DNA from: Acidobacteriota bacterium
Lineage (GTDB): Bacteria; Acidobacteriota; Blastocatellia; Pyrinomonadales; Pyrinomonadaceae
Direction: 5' to 3'
NCBI GenBank assembly: GCA_003697135.1
Contig: RFGC01000042.1
Span: 62,001 to 126,000, forward strand
Length of the DNA: 64,000 nt
Shown here: piece by piece, positions 53,700 to 62,181 of the stretch
How positions within the stretch are numbered: the first letter of the stretch is position 1
Layout of the letters: each line of letters begins with the position of its first letter
Translations under genes and position numbers: made by a program
The notes under the pieces: model-generated
The model's database searches: none
Told to the model about the DNA's origin: nothing
Seen by the model: the letters and a program-made list of their open reading frames with translations, nothing else

Positions 53700-54494
53700 A
53701 TGAAGTTAGCAAGGTTCGTTTATGAGGGAGTAGTTTATTGTGGACAGGTCAGAGACAGTGAAGTTTTTCCGCTGGGAAAGTCGGAATTTTCCTTGGTGAA
53801 AGATGTCTGGGAAAAATGGGAAAATGTTATCAGACCCATTTCCTTATCGAAGGTAAAGCTTCTTCCACCAGTTCAACCATCGAAAATAGTCTGCGTTGGT
53901 AGAAACTATGTTGCTCATGCGTTAGAACTAGGAAACTTAGTTCCTGAAGAGCCGCTCATTTTTTTGAAACCGCCATCATCTTTAATCGGTCATGAGGATT
54001 TTATACTTCTTCCCCCTCAATCGTCTAGAGTTGAATGCGAAGGAGAGCTGGCAATCGTTATCAGACGCGAATGTCAGTTCCTTCCTCTCGACTCTGATGT
54101 ATCCGATTATATTCTCGGCTACACTTGCCTGAATGATGTAACTGCTAGAGATATACAAAAGAAAGATATCCAATTCACACGTGCGAAGTCTTTCGATACT
54201 TTCTGTCCTCTGGGGCCGTTTATCGCAACAGACATAAATCCTTCTAATCTCTGCATAACTACAAAGGTTAACGGAAACATAAAACAACAAGCTCGAACTT
54301 CTCAAATGGTTTTTTCGGTTGATTTTCTGGTAAGATATATCTCTCATCACATGACCTTGATGCCTGGTGATGTGATAGCCACGGGAACTCCTGCAGGAGT
54401 TTCAGAACTTCACGATGGCGATGTTTGCGAAGTTGAAATAGAAGGCATCGGTGTTTTGAGAAACTTTGTGAAAAAGAGGATAAAGGGATTATGA
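53700..54494 (+). CDS. Fumarylacetoacetate hydrolase family protein
   Basis: This 264-residue metal-dependent hydrolase/decarboxylase has [24 protein letters not shown], the metal ligands [10 protein letters not shown] and [14 protein letters not shown], and [12 protein letters not shown]. Members act on 2-oxoacids such as acylpyruvates or oxaloacetate. The substrate is not determinable. It overlaps the transaldolase gene by four bases. Two 13-mer repeat copies, in reverse orientation, lie inside it (53825 and 54056). Confidence 0.88.
   Translation: MKLARFVYEGVVYCGQVRDSEVFPLGKSEFSLVKDVWEKWENVIRPISLSKVKLLPPVQPSKIVCVGRNYVAHALELGNLVPEEPLIFLKPPSSLIGHEDFILLPPQSSRVECEGELAIVIRRECQFLPLDSDVSDYILGYTCLNDVTARDIQKKDIQFTRAKSFDTFCPLGPFIATDINPSNLCITTKVNGNIKQQARTSQMVFSVDFLVRYISHHMTLMPGDVIATGTPAGVSELHDGDVCEVEIEGIGVLRNFVKKRIKGL
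53825..53837 (-). repeat. Reverse-oriented 13-mer variant inside the FAH-family gene
   Basis: The minus strand reads GGGTCTGATAACA, the same variant as at 24842. It is read in the gene as Asn-Val-Ile-Arg-Pro. Confidence 0.8.
54056..54068 (-). repeat. Reverse-oriented 13-mer inside the FAH-family gene
   Basis: The minus strand reads exact GCGTCTGATAACG. It is read in the gene as Ile-Val-Ile-Arg-Arg, just after the metal-ligand motif. Confidence 0.95.
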
Positions 54495-55141
54495 AGTTCT
54501 TTATTGATACGGCAAATCTGGATGAGATTAAACAAGCTTCTGAAATGGGATTGATTGATGGTGTAACAACTAATCCTTCTCTCATAGCAAAGGAAGGTAA
54601 CGTTGATTTCAAAGAACATATACGCAAGATTTGCGAGTTGGTAAGTGGAGATGTATCTGCTGAAGTAACAGCAGTTGATACCGAAGGAATGCTTCAGCAA
54701 GCGAGAGAATTGGCTTCAATAGCTCCGAATGTCGTCATAAAGTGTCCGCTTACACTTGAGGGACTCAAAGCTACCAAAATCCTAAGCAGCGAAAATATAA
54801 AGGTAAATGTCACTTTGTGCTTCTCTCCAGCTCAAGCTTTGTTAGCTGCTAAGGCGGGCGCAACCTATGTTTCCCCTTTCATAGGAAGACTAGATGATGT
54901 CGGACATGACGGAATGCAGCTGATTCGCGATATCGTCCAAATATACAAAAATTACAACTTCCCTACGCAAGTTTTGGCCGCTTCCATAAGACATCCTAGG
55001 CACGTGATTGAATCAGCATTAGCTGGCGCTCACGTGGCTACAATCCCGTTTAAGGTTATACAACAGCTCGTGAAACATCCCTTGACGGACAAGGGACTAG
55101 ATGCATTCCTGGCTGACTGGAAAAAGAGCGGAAGAAGTTGA
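54491..55141 (+). CDS. tal: Transaldolase (TalC/MipB type)
   Basis: This 216-residue short transaldolase of the pentose phosphate pathway shows [28 protein letters not shown], the Schiff-base lysine in [19 protein letters not shown]-type context (the catalytic region ending [13 protein letters not shown]) and [10 protein letters not shown]. The short form is related to fructose-6-phosphate aldolase, so either activity is possible. It overlaps the preceding gene by four bases. Confidence 0.92.
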   Translation: MKFFIDTANLDEIKQASEMGLIDGVTTNPSLIAKEGNVDFKEHIRKICELVSGDVSAEVTAVDTEGMLQQARELASIAPNVVIKCPLTLEGLKATKILSSENIKVNVTLCFSPAQALLAAKAGATYVSPFIGRLDDVGHDGMQLIRDIVQIYKNYNFPTQVLAASIRHPRHVIESALAGAHVATIPFKVIQQLVKHPLTDKGLDAFLADWKKSGRS

Positions 55142-55174
55142 TAAAGTTTGCGAATTTGTTATGATGTCTAAGTT

Positions 55175-55630
55175 ATGAAAGTGCTTTTAGCAACAGATGG
55201 AGGCAAACATAGCCAAGCGGCGGTAGAGGCTATACGAATTCTGAACCCTGAAACACTGACAGAACTCAAAATTATCTCAGTAATAGACATGAGTGTCCCG
55301 CTAGCGATTGACATATATGCGGGATACCTTCCTTCGACTGCTGAGATTGAAGCTGCAGCAAAAGAAACTGCTGAAAATATACTCAAAGAAGCATCCCAAA
55401 AAGTGTCAGAGATGCTTGGGAATAAACCAGTCAAAATAACAACGGAAATCTTGGTAGGCTCACCAGAAAGCGCAATTGTCGAAACTGCTGAGCAAATGCC
55501 CGCAGACCTTATAATTGTCGGTTCTCATAGCTACAACCGCTGGGAAAGATTGCTCCTAGGTTCGGTCTCCGACTCTGTCGTGCATCATGCTCACTGTTCT
55601 GTATTGATTGTCAAAAGCCAAGCAGGTTAA
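55175..55630 (+). CDS. Universal stress protein (UspA family)
   Basis: This 151-residue single-domain protein has LLATDGGKHSQAAVEA at the start and the nucleotide-binding GSHSYNRWERLLLGSVSDSV near the end, which matches the G-2X-G-9X-G-(S/T) pattern. Role: stress response, mechanism not defined. Confidence 0.9.
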   Translation: MKVLLATDGGKHSQAAVEAIRILNPETLTELKIISVIDMSVPLAIDIYAGYLPSTAEIEAAAKETAENILKEASQKVSEMLGNKPVKITTEILVGSPESAIVETAEQMPADLIIVGSHSYNRWERLLLGSVSDSVVHHAHCSVLIVKSQAG

Positions 55631-55636
55631 ACTCTT

Positions 55637-56419
55637 ATGCTTTACTTCGAGAAGCTCGGAACAGACTCGAAAAATGTGTGTGTTTTTCTTCATGCTTTTC
55701 CGCTTGATCGTGAAATGTGGCAGCCACAAGTAGAAGCATTGAAGGAAAAGATGCAGGTGATTTTGATTGACTTGCCGGGATTTGGAAAGAGTCTGCCCAT
55801 CAAAAATTTGTCGATGGAATTTATGGCTTCCGAGGTCATAAGAACGCTCGATAGCTTAAAAATAGAAAAAGCTATCTTTGTGGGGCTTTCAATGGGCGGA
55901 TATGTTATCTTCAACCTCTATAGGCTCTTTCCGCAAAGAGTCTCAGCAATGGTTCTATGCGACACGACTCCAGCTTCCGACTCTGAAGAAAGAAAATCAA
56001 TGCGGTTTGAGTTGATAGAACAAATCAAATCACAAGGGGTTGAGGTCCTAGCTCAACAAATGCTCCCCAACCTCGTTTCAAAACATACAGCCCTTAATAA
56101 CACTCTTCTTATGGAGTGGTTAAGACAAAAATTTCTTAACGTAAATCCTGAAGCTGCAGTTTCAGCTCTCAAAGCCATGGCAGATCGCAAAGATCATACT
56201 GAATGGATTTCTAACATAAACGTCCCTACCTTACTTATTTTCGGCGAAGAAGATAAGGTAACGAACATCGAAATGGCTGAAAAGATGAACTCTGTCATTG
56301 CAAATTCGTCTCTTGTAAGAATCGCAAATGCTGGTCATTACTCCAATCTAGAAAATCCTGAAGGGTTCAACTCAGCGTTGATTGGATTTATAGAAAGGCA
56401 TTTTCCCAACGACAAGTGA
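55637..56419 (+). CDS. Alpha/beta hydrolase
   Basis: This 260-residue protein has the oxyanion region VFLHAFPLDREMW, the nucleophile elbow GLSMGGYV, the acid-site loop IFGEEDKVT and the final His in ANAGHYSNLENP. It looks like the 3-oxoadipate enol-lactonase/esterase group. The substrate is unknown. Its stop overlaps the GTG start of the DUF402 gene. Confidence 0.88.
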   Translation: MLYFEKLGTDSKNVCVFLHAFPLDREMWQPQVEALKEKMQVILIDLPGFGKSLPIKNLSMEFMASEVIRTLDSLKIEKAIFVGLSMGGYVIFNLYRLFPQRVSAMVLCDTTPASDSEERKSMRFELIEQIKSQGVEVLAQQMLPNLVSKHTALNNTLLMEWLRQKFLNVNPEAAVSALKAMADRKDHTEWISNINVPTLLIFGEEDKVTNIEMAEKMNSVIANSSLVRIANAGHYSNLENPEGFNSALIGFIERHFPNDK

Positions 56420-56943
56420 AAGTTCTTAACATAAACGCAAGAAAGCTCAACCAAAAAACTCAAAAGTCATGGCAGGCCGAGCTGATTACCCAGAACGAGA
56501 AGTTCATTCTTCTTTCTGGACAGTTCGAGAAAGAAATATGGCATCCCCATCTAAACGTTATCAGACGCGGCACAATCTCCTATGAGTTCTTTTGGTGGGA
56601 AAAGTGGTATAGTATATTCAGATTTCACGAGCCAGATGGTAAGTTCAAAATCTTCTACTGCAACATAAATTTGCCACCTATTGTCTCAGATAACACTTTA
56701 GATTATGTTGATCTTGACATAGATATAATTGTCCGAGAGGACATGTCATACAAAATTCTCGACTTAGAAGAATTCCAACAAAACAGCTTGAAGTTCTCTT
56801 ATCCCGAAGAAATCGTAAAAAAATGCTTCAAAAGCCTTTGTGAGCTACAAGCAATGATAAACGCTCGCTCCTTTCCTTTCAACCTTCCTCTCGACCTTCC
56901 CCTAACTGGTTTAATTCTCCAACGTTATCAAACTCAACCCTAA
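56416..56943 (+). CDS. DUF402 domain protein
   Basis: This 175-residue protein has a GTG start and a DUF402 core (RWY-like WWEKWYSIFRFHEPDGKFK, YYC-like FYCNINLPPIVS, LDYVDLDIDIIV, YPEEIVKKC). Characterised relatives are nucleoside tri- and diphosphate phosphatases or RNA-associated proteins. The exact activity is not known here. A reverse-oriented exact 13-mer repeat lies inside at 56556-56568. Confidence 0.75.
   Translation: MKVLNINARKLNQKTQKSWQAELITQNEKFILLSGQFEKEIWHPHLNVIRRGTISYEFFWWEKWYSIFRFHEPDGKFKIFYCNINLPPIVSDNTLDYVDLDIDIIVREDMSYKILDLEEFQQNSLKFSYPEEIVKKCFKSLCELQAMINARSFPFNLPLDLPLTGLILQRYQTQP
56556..56568 (-). repeat. Reverse-oriented 13-mer inside the DUF402 gene
   Basis: The minus strand reads exact GCGTCTGATAACG. 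It is read in the gene as Asn-Val-Ile-Arg-Arg. Confidence 0.95.
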
Positions 56944-56948
56944 CACTT

Positions 56949-56961
56949 CGCTATCAGACGC
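56949..56961 (-). repeat. Reverse-oriented 13-mer variant between convergent genes
   Basis: The minus strand reads GCGTCTGATAGCG, one base different from the consensus, just after the DUF402 stop. Confidence 0.85.
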
Positions 56962-56980
56962 AATTACTCGTATTCTGCTC

Positions 56981-57745
56981 TTAATTCTCTGGTTGCTCCA
57001 TCTTTTGCTTTAATGCTTCCATCCTCTGCTTTGCTTCCTTTGCCTCTTGAGAATTCGGATATTTGTCAAGGATTTCCTTCCAAGCCTGACCGTCGTAGTG
57101 ATAGGACTTTGTCTTAGGATTAAAGAGAAAAACCGCGCCCAACCTGCGGTATCTATCTAAACCGCTATAGTTCAGATAAAAACTCTCTATTCTTGCACTG
57201 GAAGACCTCATCTCGACTTGATCTAGCCTTCTCGATGCTTCTTTACTTAAGTTCTCAGCAGCCTCTTCCAGTAAATCACCAAATAACAGTAATGCAGCGC
57301 TACGAAGGTCTGAGTTCGGAAAATGCTTCAAAAACAATGCCACTCTTTCAATCTTGTCAAAACCTTTCGAGCCTTGTATAAGCCTCAAAAGTCTCATCTC
57401 CTCGCTTTTTTCTCCTGCTATGACAAAAGCGTCAGATTGAACCCATCCTGAAATATTCCCTGCCTGAATTTGATAATATTTTACTCCATCCACATTCTGA
57501 ACAGCTTTCAAAACTACAACTCTCCCGCGTCTCATTCTTTGTATAGGAAAGGCATAAGGACTGGGCGCATCTCTAATCACTGAAAGTCTCTCATCAATCA
57601 CAACCAAAGTCTTCTGTCTAATTACCTGAGAAGGCTCTTCTTTTTTCTTCGACTGTCTCCGATGCTGTCGCTGAGAATAACCATCAGCCAAAAGACACCC
57701 AGCTAGAAAACAAAGCATCAAAAAACGCAGGAATACACGTCCCAT
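56981..57745 (-). CDS. Exported lipoprotein with SH3-like domain and helical C-terminus
   Basis: The 254-residue protein has an N-terminal lipoprotein-type signal (LMLCFLAGC) and a Lys-rich linker. A bacterial SH3-like domain follows (RLSVIRDAPSPYAFPIQRM through GNISGWVQSDAFVI), and then a helical part with YPNSQEAKEAKQRM like a tetratricopeptide unit. SH3b domains often bind cell wall. Function unknown. Confidence 0.65.
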   Translation of the reverse strand: MGRVFLRFLMLCFLAGCLLADGYSQRQHRRQSKKKEEPSQVIRQKTLVVIDERLSVIRDAPSPYAFPIQRMRRGRVVVLKAVQNVDGVKYYQIQAGNISGWVQSDAFVIAGEKSEEMRLLRLIQGSKGFDKIERVALFLKHFPNSDLRSAALLLFGDLLEEAAENLSKEASRRLDQVEMRSSSARIESFYLNYSGLDRYRRLGAVFLFNPKTKSYHYDGQAWKEILDKYPNSQEAKEAKQRMEALKQKMEQPEN

Positions 57746-57787
57746 AAAATCCCCTCCTCAAGCTATACGCAAACCAGAAATACGCTT

Positions 57788-58219
57788 TTACTCAATCCTA
57801 CACATCATCACTACAGCATCTTCATCTGGATTTCTATAAAAACGCCTCCTTTCAAAAACAACCGAAAAACCATGCTTTTCGTAGAAGCTTCTCGCTTTGA
57901 GATTTGATTTTCTTACGTCCAGCCAAATTTCACGCACGCCCTTACTCTTTGCCAATTCCTTACAAGCTTCCACAAGCTGACTGCCCACACCGCATCTTTG
58001 CCATTCAGGAGCTACAGCCAAGTTCAAAATTTCTACTTCCTCCAAAGCAAATTTCGCAACAATAAATCCCACAACTAGCCCACACTTCTCATAAACCAAA
58101 CCAACATATTCGTTACTCAAAGCCTCTCTGTATCCTTCAACTCCCCAAACGCAAACCCCTGTTTGCTTCTCTATCTCACAAACTGCTGGAATATCACTTA
58201 GCTCCATCGAACGAACCAT
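57788..58219 (-). CDS. rimI: Ribosomal protein alanine N-acetyltransferase-like GNAT
   Basis: The 143-residue GNAT acetyltransferase has the acetyl-CoA loop QRCGVGSQLVEAC, LNLAVAPEWQRCGVG and LDVRKSNLKARSFYEKHGF. RimI acetylates the N-terminus of ribosomal protein S18 and often neighbours tsaB, as here. ATG 58219 overlaps tsaB; an ATG at 58207 is the alternative. Confidence 0.85.
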   Translation of the reverse strand: MVRSMELSDIPAVCEIEKQTGVCVWGVEGYREALSNEYVGLVYEKCGLVVGFIVAKFALEEVEILNLAVAPEWQRCGVGSQLVEACKELAKSKGVREIWLDVRKSNLKARSFYEKHGFSVVFERRRFYRNPDEDAVVMMCRIE

Positions 58220-58868
58220 GTATTCTCCTATAAACTACTCCTGAAACATATAATGGCTCAATAACTTCTGAAGCATTTCCCCTCAACGCAATTACTCCCA
58301 GATACTTTGCAAGATTGCTCACCGAAAGTACTTGTTCAACAAACTTTCCATCAATACCAAAAACAAAACCAGTATCCGAAGATACGATCAATGCGTGTCG
58401 ACTTATAACATCAGACGAACTTATCTGCGGCTCACATAACTCCTCAACTACATACTTTTCTTTAATTAGAAACTCCTGAGTAAAAAATGAACCTCTTCCC
58501 GCATCAATAACACACAAAACTTTCCCCACAAAAACTTCGGACGATGCCATGGCTAATGCCATTAAATTGCTTGCTCCCAATAATTTTACGTATCTAGAAC
58601 CAAACTTAATTCCTTTTGCAACCGCCACCCCAGCCCTTATGCCTGTGAAACTGCCAGGACCTAGAGAAATTACTATTGATTCTATTTCTCTCAAAGTAGC
58701 TCCCTGCTTTTGCAGTAAACGAGTAATCTTGCTCAATAAACTCTCCGATATTGTGTCTTTCCCTACGTACCCCACAATTTCTCTGCCAGAAATTGACGAA
58801 AATAAGGAAATGCTCAAAACACGACTTGCCGTGTCAAAACATAACATAAATTTTCTTTCGTTATCCAT
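58194..58868 (-). CDS. tsaB: tRNA threonylcarbamoyladenosine biosynthesis protein TsaB
   Basis: The 224-residue TsaB is the partner of TsaD in t6A formation on tRNAs. CFDTASRVLSISLF, ISLGPGSFTGIRAGVAVAKG and CVIDAGRGSFFTQEF are the typical ASKHA-fold blocks. It lacks the catalytic metal site, as usual for TsaB. It overlaps rimI at its end and its start overlaps the nucleotidyltransferase gene. Confidence 0.92.
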   Translation of the reverse strand: MDNERKFMLCFDTASRVLSISLFSSISGREIVGYVGKDTISESLLSKITRLLQKQGATLREIESIVISLGPGSFTGIRAGVAVAKGIKFGSRYVKLLGASNLMALAMASSEVFVGKVLCVIDAGRGSFFTQEFLIKEKYVVEELCEPQISSSDVISRHALIVSSDTGFVFGIDGKFVEQVLSVSNLAKYLGVIALRGNASEVIEPLYVSGVVYRRIHGSFDGAK

Positions 58869-59727
58869 AGCCCTTTCTAAAAGCGTCTGAAATGTCTTTC
58901 AGCACCCTACTTAAGAATCCCCAAAATCTTAAAAGAAAACTCTTAAACTGATAAAAAGCCACAATCAACCTTTTGTCCGTAAGCTTGCCTTCCACTTCTA
59001 CCATCGCTTGCAAAGGATTTGGTGGTATCCTTCTTCTTACCTGTTTGAAAAACTCTTTTATATCTTTTCTTCTCAAACAGATATGTAATGGTACCCATCT
59101 GATCTCCAATCCCCATTCTCTTTCTAGCGCTCTAAAAACCCACTTCGGTATGCGCTCAGCTACTCCTTCAAAAGGCGTTCCTTTCAACTCAAGCCCATAG
59201 TATACACTCGTCAATCCAACAACACATTCTAACCATCCCCGCCGATTTTCATCTTTCCCCAAAAACCTCTCCCAATCAAAGTCCACCGACCTATTCTTCA
59301 CCGTGTAATAGATGTCTAGAAGCCTTTCCTTATCTGCACCTCCGTTTGTCAACCAGTGAATACATAAAACTCGTAGGTGATCCTCATCTCTTAAAACCCT
59401 AATTTTTCCTTTTTCGGTTTCTATCAATCTCGAATTGGCAAACAAATCCTCCCAAGGGGTTAAGTCCAAATGCCTCAATCCCTCATGTAAATCAACATCG
59501 CTTTCTTTCAGTAGTGCCTTGGCTTTCTGAAAGTCCTTGGGATCAACACAAAGGTCTATATCTGTGTAAGCCCTTTTCAGCGCAGGATATTTTATAGCTA
59601 TCGCCCAACCCTTTATCAAGATCGGCTCTATACCGTGGCTTCTTAAAAGATTAAAAGCCCGCACGATTCTATACTCGTTGCGGGCATGATTTATAAGATA
59701 CCACTGCTCCTCCCTAACCACGAACAC
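58861..59727 (-). CDS. PF14907-type nucleotidyltransferase-like protein
   Basis: The protein of about 288 residues has the pattern ILIKGWAIAIKYPALKRAYTDIDLCVDPKDF of uncharacterised nucleotidyltransferases (PF14907), where the DID-like pair of acidic residues binds metal. Genes of this type are known beside PqqD and HprK-like genes in peptide- or polysaccharide-modifying clusters. The start is uncertain. An in-frame TTG at 59841 overlaps the PqqD gene, and I prefer the GTG at 59727, which lies about 40 bases after the PqqD stop. Confidence 0.65.
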   Translation of the reverse strand: MFVVREEQWYLINHARNEYRIVRAFNLLRSHGIEPILIKGWAIAIKYPALKRAYTDIDLCVDPKDFQKAKALLKESDVDLHEGLRHLDLTPWEDLFANSRLIETEKGKIRVLRDEDHLRVLCIHWLTNGGADKERLLDIYYTVKNRSVDFDWERFLGKDENRRGWLECVVGLTSVYYGLELKGTPFEGVAERIPKWVFRALEREWGLEIRWVPLHICLRRKDIKEFFKQVRRRIPPNPLQAMVEVEGKLTDKRLIVAFYQFKSFLLRFWGFLSRVLKDISDAFRKGYG

Positions 59728-59767
59728 TTCAGCTATAGTGAAAGCAATTCCAGCATTCTCTTTTTTT

Positions 59768-60235
59768 TCAGATACAGGTCCCTCCCGAACACGTAGTGCA
59801 TGGCGGTGTACACTGCGCAGGTGAAGTGCAAGGCAATCCAAAACAGCAAGCTGTAGCCAATGCTGTATTTGGCACGCTTAAAGAAGCTACCAGAGGAAGC
59901 ACTATCATTGCCGCCACTCCAACCTTTCTTAACGCCTCTCTTCTTGAAATTTTAGCAAACCCTGTTTCGATAGGAGTCTCTAAAAGCCCCTCACGATTTA
60001 ATTCCTCTAGTGCAAGTAACACAAAATCTTCGTTTACTTTGCTGTCAAACCGTTCTTCAGTTTTCTGCCTTATCTGCTGAATCGAATTCTTACCATCACA
60101 GCAATTCCATATAAACGCAGCTGTTTCCGTTAAACAATGAGCTTTGTTGTTTCGCAGATCATAGACTAAAAGCTCATTATTCGCTTCTTGAACAACTATG
60201 TCTTCTCTTCGAGCTATTGGTCTTAAATTTTCCAT
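59768..60235 (-). CDS. PqqD-fold protein with Tat-like signal and Cys-rich tail
   Basis: The 155-residue protein has three parts. Residues 1-90 form a PqqD-like domain (ARREDIVVQE, LLVYDLRNNKAHCLTETAAFIW, LLALEELNREGLLE). A twin-arginine-type segment (SRREALRKVGVAAMIVLPLV) follows. The last 27 or so residues hold seven cysteines (CCFGLPC, CTPPCTTCSGGTC). PqqD domains act as recognition elements for modified peptides (RRE), but here the domain, an export-like signal and a Cys-rich peptide are in one chain. The ribosome binding site AGGAGG lies just upstream. Function unknown. Confidence 0.75.
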   Translation of the reverse strand: MENLRPIARREDIVVQEANNELLVYDLRNNKAHCLTETAAFIWNCCDGKNSIQQIRQKTEERFDSKVNEDFVLLALEELNREGLLETPIETGFAKISRREALRKVGVAAMIVLPLVASLSVPNTALATACCFGLPCTSPAQCTPPCTTCSGGTCI

Positions 60236-60279
60236 AACATCCTCCTAAAGCTTTCTAAAAAACACAATTTTTTCGGAAA

Positions 60280-61053
60280 TTATAACATTTGCAAAACTTT
60301 CCTTGCAAATTCTGCAGCCTCTCCGCGCTTTTGCTTTATAATCTTCGCTCCGTCCAGAGCTTTTTTCAGAAACTTAAGCGTCTCTGCCGGTCTTTCACTG
60401 AAAGGAACCGTATGCGAGACTATTTCTAACATACCTTGCGCTTGACTAAGAAACTCAGGATTCCAACTCACACCAGGCTCATACTCTGTAATCAAAACCA
60501 TACCTATCGGAATCGGGTCTTTGCCAACCTTACCACCGATGCTTTCTACAGGTGTGTCAACTTGCTTCAAATCATCTATTATGCCGCGTAACGAAAGATA
60601 CTTCGGAAAAGGGTGCACCAGACCTTTCTCATCTAAAACCGCATACTCATCAGAGTAATAGTCCGCTCCAAGCTTTACAAATTCCGCTGTCAGGGCGCTT
60701 TTTCCCTTGTAGCTAAAACCTGGAAATATAATTGCCTTCCCCTTCCAGCCTACAGCACCAGCGTGGATAAAAGTCTTATCAGCTCTACACGCAATCCCAA
60801 CACGCAGCTTGCTATCAAACACTTCCATTACTGCATCCTGTGACCCCTTGTAAATCTCTTCACCATCCAAAAACAAAGCTTTTTCCTCTTTCCCCCCAAT
60901 ATGAAAATGAAAGCCACCGTTAACTTCATCAATTATTCTAAAACACCCTCCTAGACCCGTGGTCAGAATTTTTTCTATCTGCAAAAAATCTTCCTCGAAC
61001 TCTGTAGATATATTCACCTTTACCCCAAAGGATTCAATGCAAATTTTTCTCAC
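60280..61053 (-). CDS. HPr kinase-like P-loop protein
   Basis: The 257-residue protein has a GTG start. The C-terminal half has an HprK-like P-loop FPGFSYKGKSALTAEF followed by GADYYSDEYAVLDEKG, which carries the acidic residues of the kinase fold. The N-terminal HprK domain is missing. Such truncated HprK homologues occur beside PqqD genes and, in some lasso peptide clusters, phosphorylate the peptide. Here the substrate is unknown. Confidence 0.75.
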   Translation of the reverse strand: MRKICIESFGVKVNISTEFEEDFLQIEKILTTGLGGCFRIIDEVNGGFHFHIGGKEEKALFLDGEEIYKGSQDAVMEVFDSKLRVGIACRADKTFIHAGAVGWKGKAIIFPGFSYKGKSALTAEFVKLGADYYSDEYAVLDEKGLVHPFPKYLSLRGIIDDLKQVDTPVESIGGKVGKDPIPIGMVLITEYEPGVSWNPEFLSQAQGMLEIVSHTVPFSERPAETLKFLKKALDGAKIIKQKRGEAAEFARKVLQML

Positions 61054-61087
61054 TTTGTCTTTTACTAGCTCCTCGAAACAGTCTTTC

Positions 61088-62137
61088 TTATTTTACCTTC
61101 CGTTTTTCAACTATGTCAACAGCTACCACGAGAAATAACACACTCAAAAGACCCAAAACTACGGGAACTAGTTCATGATCCTTACTACCAATAAAAAGAA
61201 GCATCCAAACAGCAGAATTTGCCGTAAAAAGCGATAAAAAAATATAAAACATCGTAACCTTATCATGCGGTATTCCTGCTTTGACAAGTCTCTGATATAG
61301 ATGAGAACGATGGGCTTGCCATACCTTTTCACCTCGCAAAGCTCTTCTAATGAGCGTAAAAGTCGTATCAAACAAAGGTAAGAATAAGCAAAATACGGCA
61401 AATGTAAACCAGAAACCATTAGGAACCTGCTGAAATAGTAACCCCGAAGCCAAAAGAGGCATAACTGCAAAACAGTAACCTAAAAATGTGCTTCCGACGT
61501 CTCCCATGAAAACCTTCGCAGGCGACCAGTTATGAACCAAAAACCCTAACACTGACGTAACCACAACAGAGGTTAGAAAAAATACAGATTCGCTTTTTGA
61601 AACGATGCTGACTACAGCCCAACCTGCTCCAGCTACCACTCCTAACGCCGACATGAGACCGTCAATTCCATCCATAAAGTTGTATGCGTTGATAACCCAT
61701 ACAATCCATAAGAAAGTCACAACCATCCCAAAACTTCCTAAATACACATCACCCAAAACCGGGATATACAAATTATCCCAATACCCAAGAAGATAGATCA
61801 CTAAAAAAGCAGTTACCGAATGAGTCAAAAAACGTATCCATACCGGTAACGACAAAACATCATCCAACCAACTGATTGCTACTACCACAATTCCACCAGC
61901 AAAAAAATAAAGAAGAGTTCTTTCCCAAATTGCTCCGTAAATTAAAGCACTCGCCAAGCAAATAGCAACAAATACTATGCCACCACCTCTTGGCACAGGT
62001 TCAACATGTGAGCTTCTTTCATTAGGAATGTCCAAAAGCACCCCTCTTCTCAAGCTCCATCTTATAAATATTTTTGTTCCCCAAAAAGACAGCACAAACG
62101 GCAAAAATAATGTCACTAACCCAACTTCCAAGAACAT
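61088..62137 (-). CDS. Undecaprenyl-phosphate sugar-phosphate transferase (WecA/MraY family)
   Basis: This 349-residue membrane protein has about ten helices. IPNERSSHVEPVPRGGGIVF, AWLDDVLSLPVWIR, NAYNFMDGIDGL and FMGDVGSTFLGY, the last with the catalytic aspartates, place it in the WecA/WbpL group. It starts a polymer on undecaprenyl phosphate from a UDP-HexNAc. It sits in a polysaccharide gene block with a glycosyltransferase and an epimerase. Confidence 0.92.
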   Translation of the reverse strand: MFLEVGLVTLFLPFVLSFWGTKIFIRWSLRRGVLLDIPNERSSHVEPVPRGGGIVFVAICLASALIYGAIWERTLLYFFAGGIVVVAISWLDDVLSLPVWIRFLTHSVTAFLVIYLLGYWDNLYIPVLGDVYLGSFGMVVTFLWIVWVINAYNFMDGIDGLMSALGVVAGAGWAVVSIVSKSESVFFLTSVVVTSVLGFLVHNWSPAKVFMGDVGSTFLGYCFAVMPLLASGLLFQQVPNGFWFTFAVFCLFLPLFDTTFTLIRRALRGEKVWQAHRSHLYQRLVKAGIPHDKVTMFYIFLSLFTANSAVWMLLFIGSKDHELVPVVLGLLSVLFLVVAVDIVEKRKVK

Positions 62138-62181
62138 TTTTTCGTAGATTTGAAACCTATGGATTCAAAAATTCAAAGTTT

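Noticed and set aside
58400-58420. CATCAGACG inside tsaB as a reverse repeat copy
   Set aside because: It matches the 13-mer over only part of its length, too little to count.
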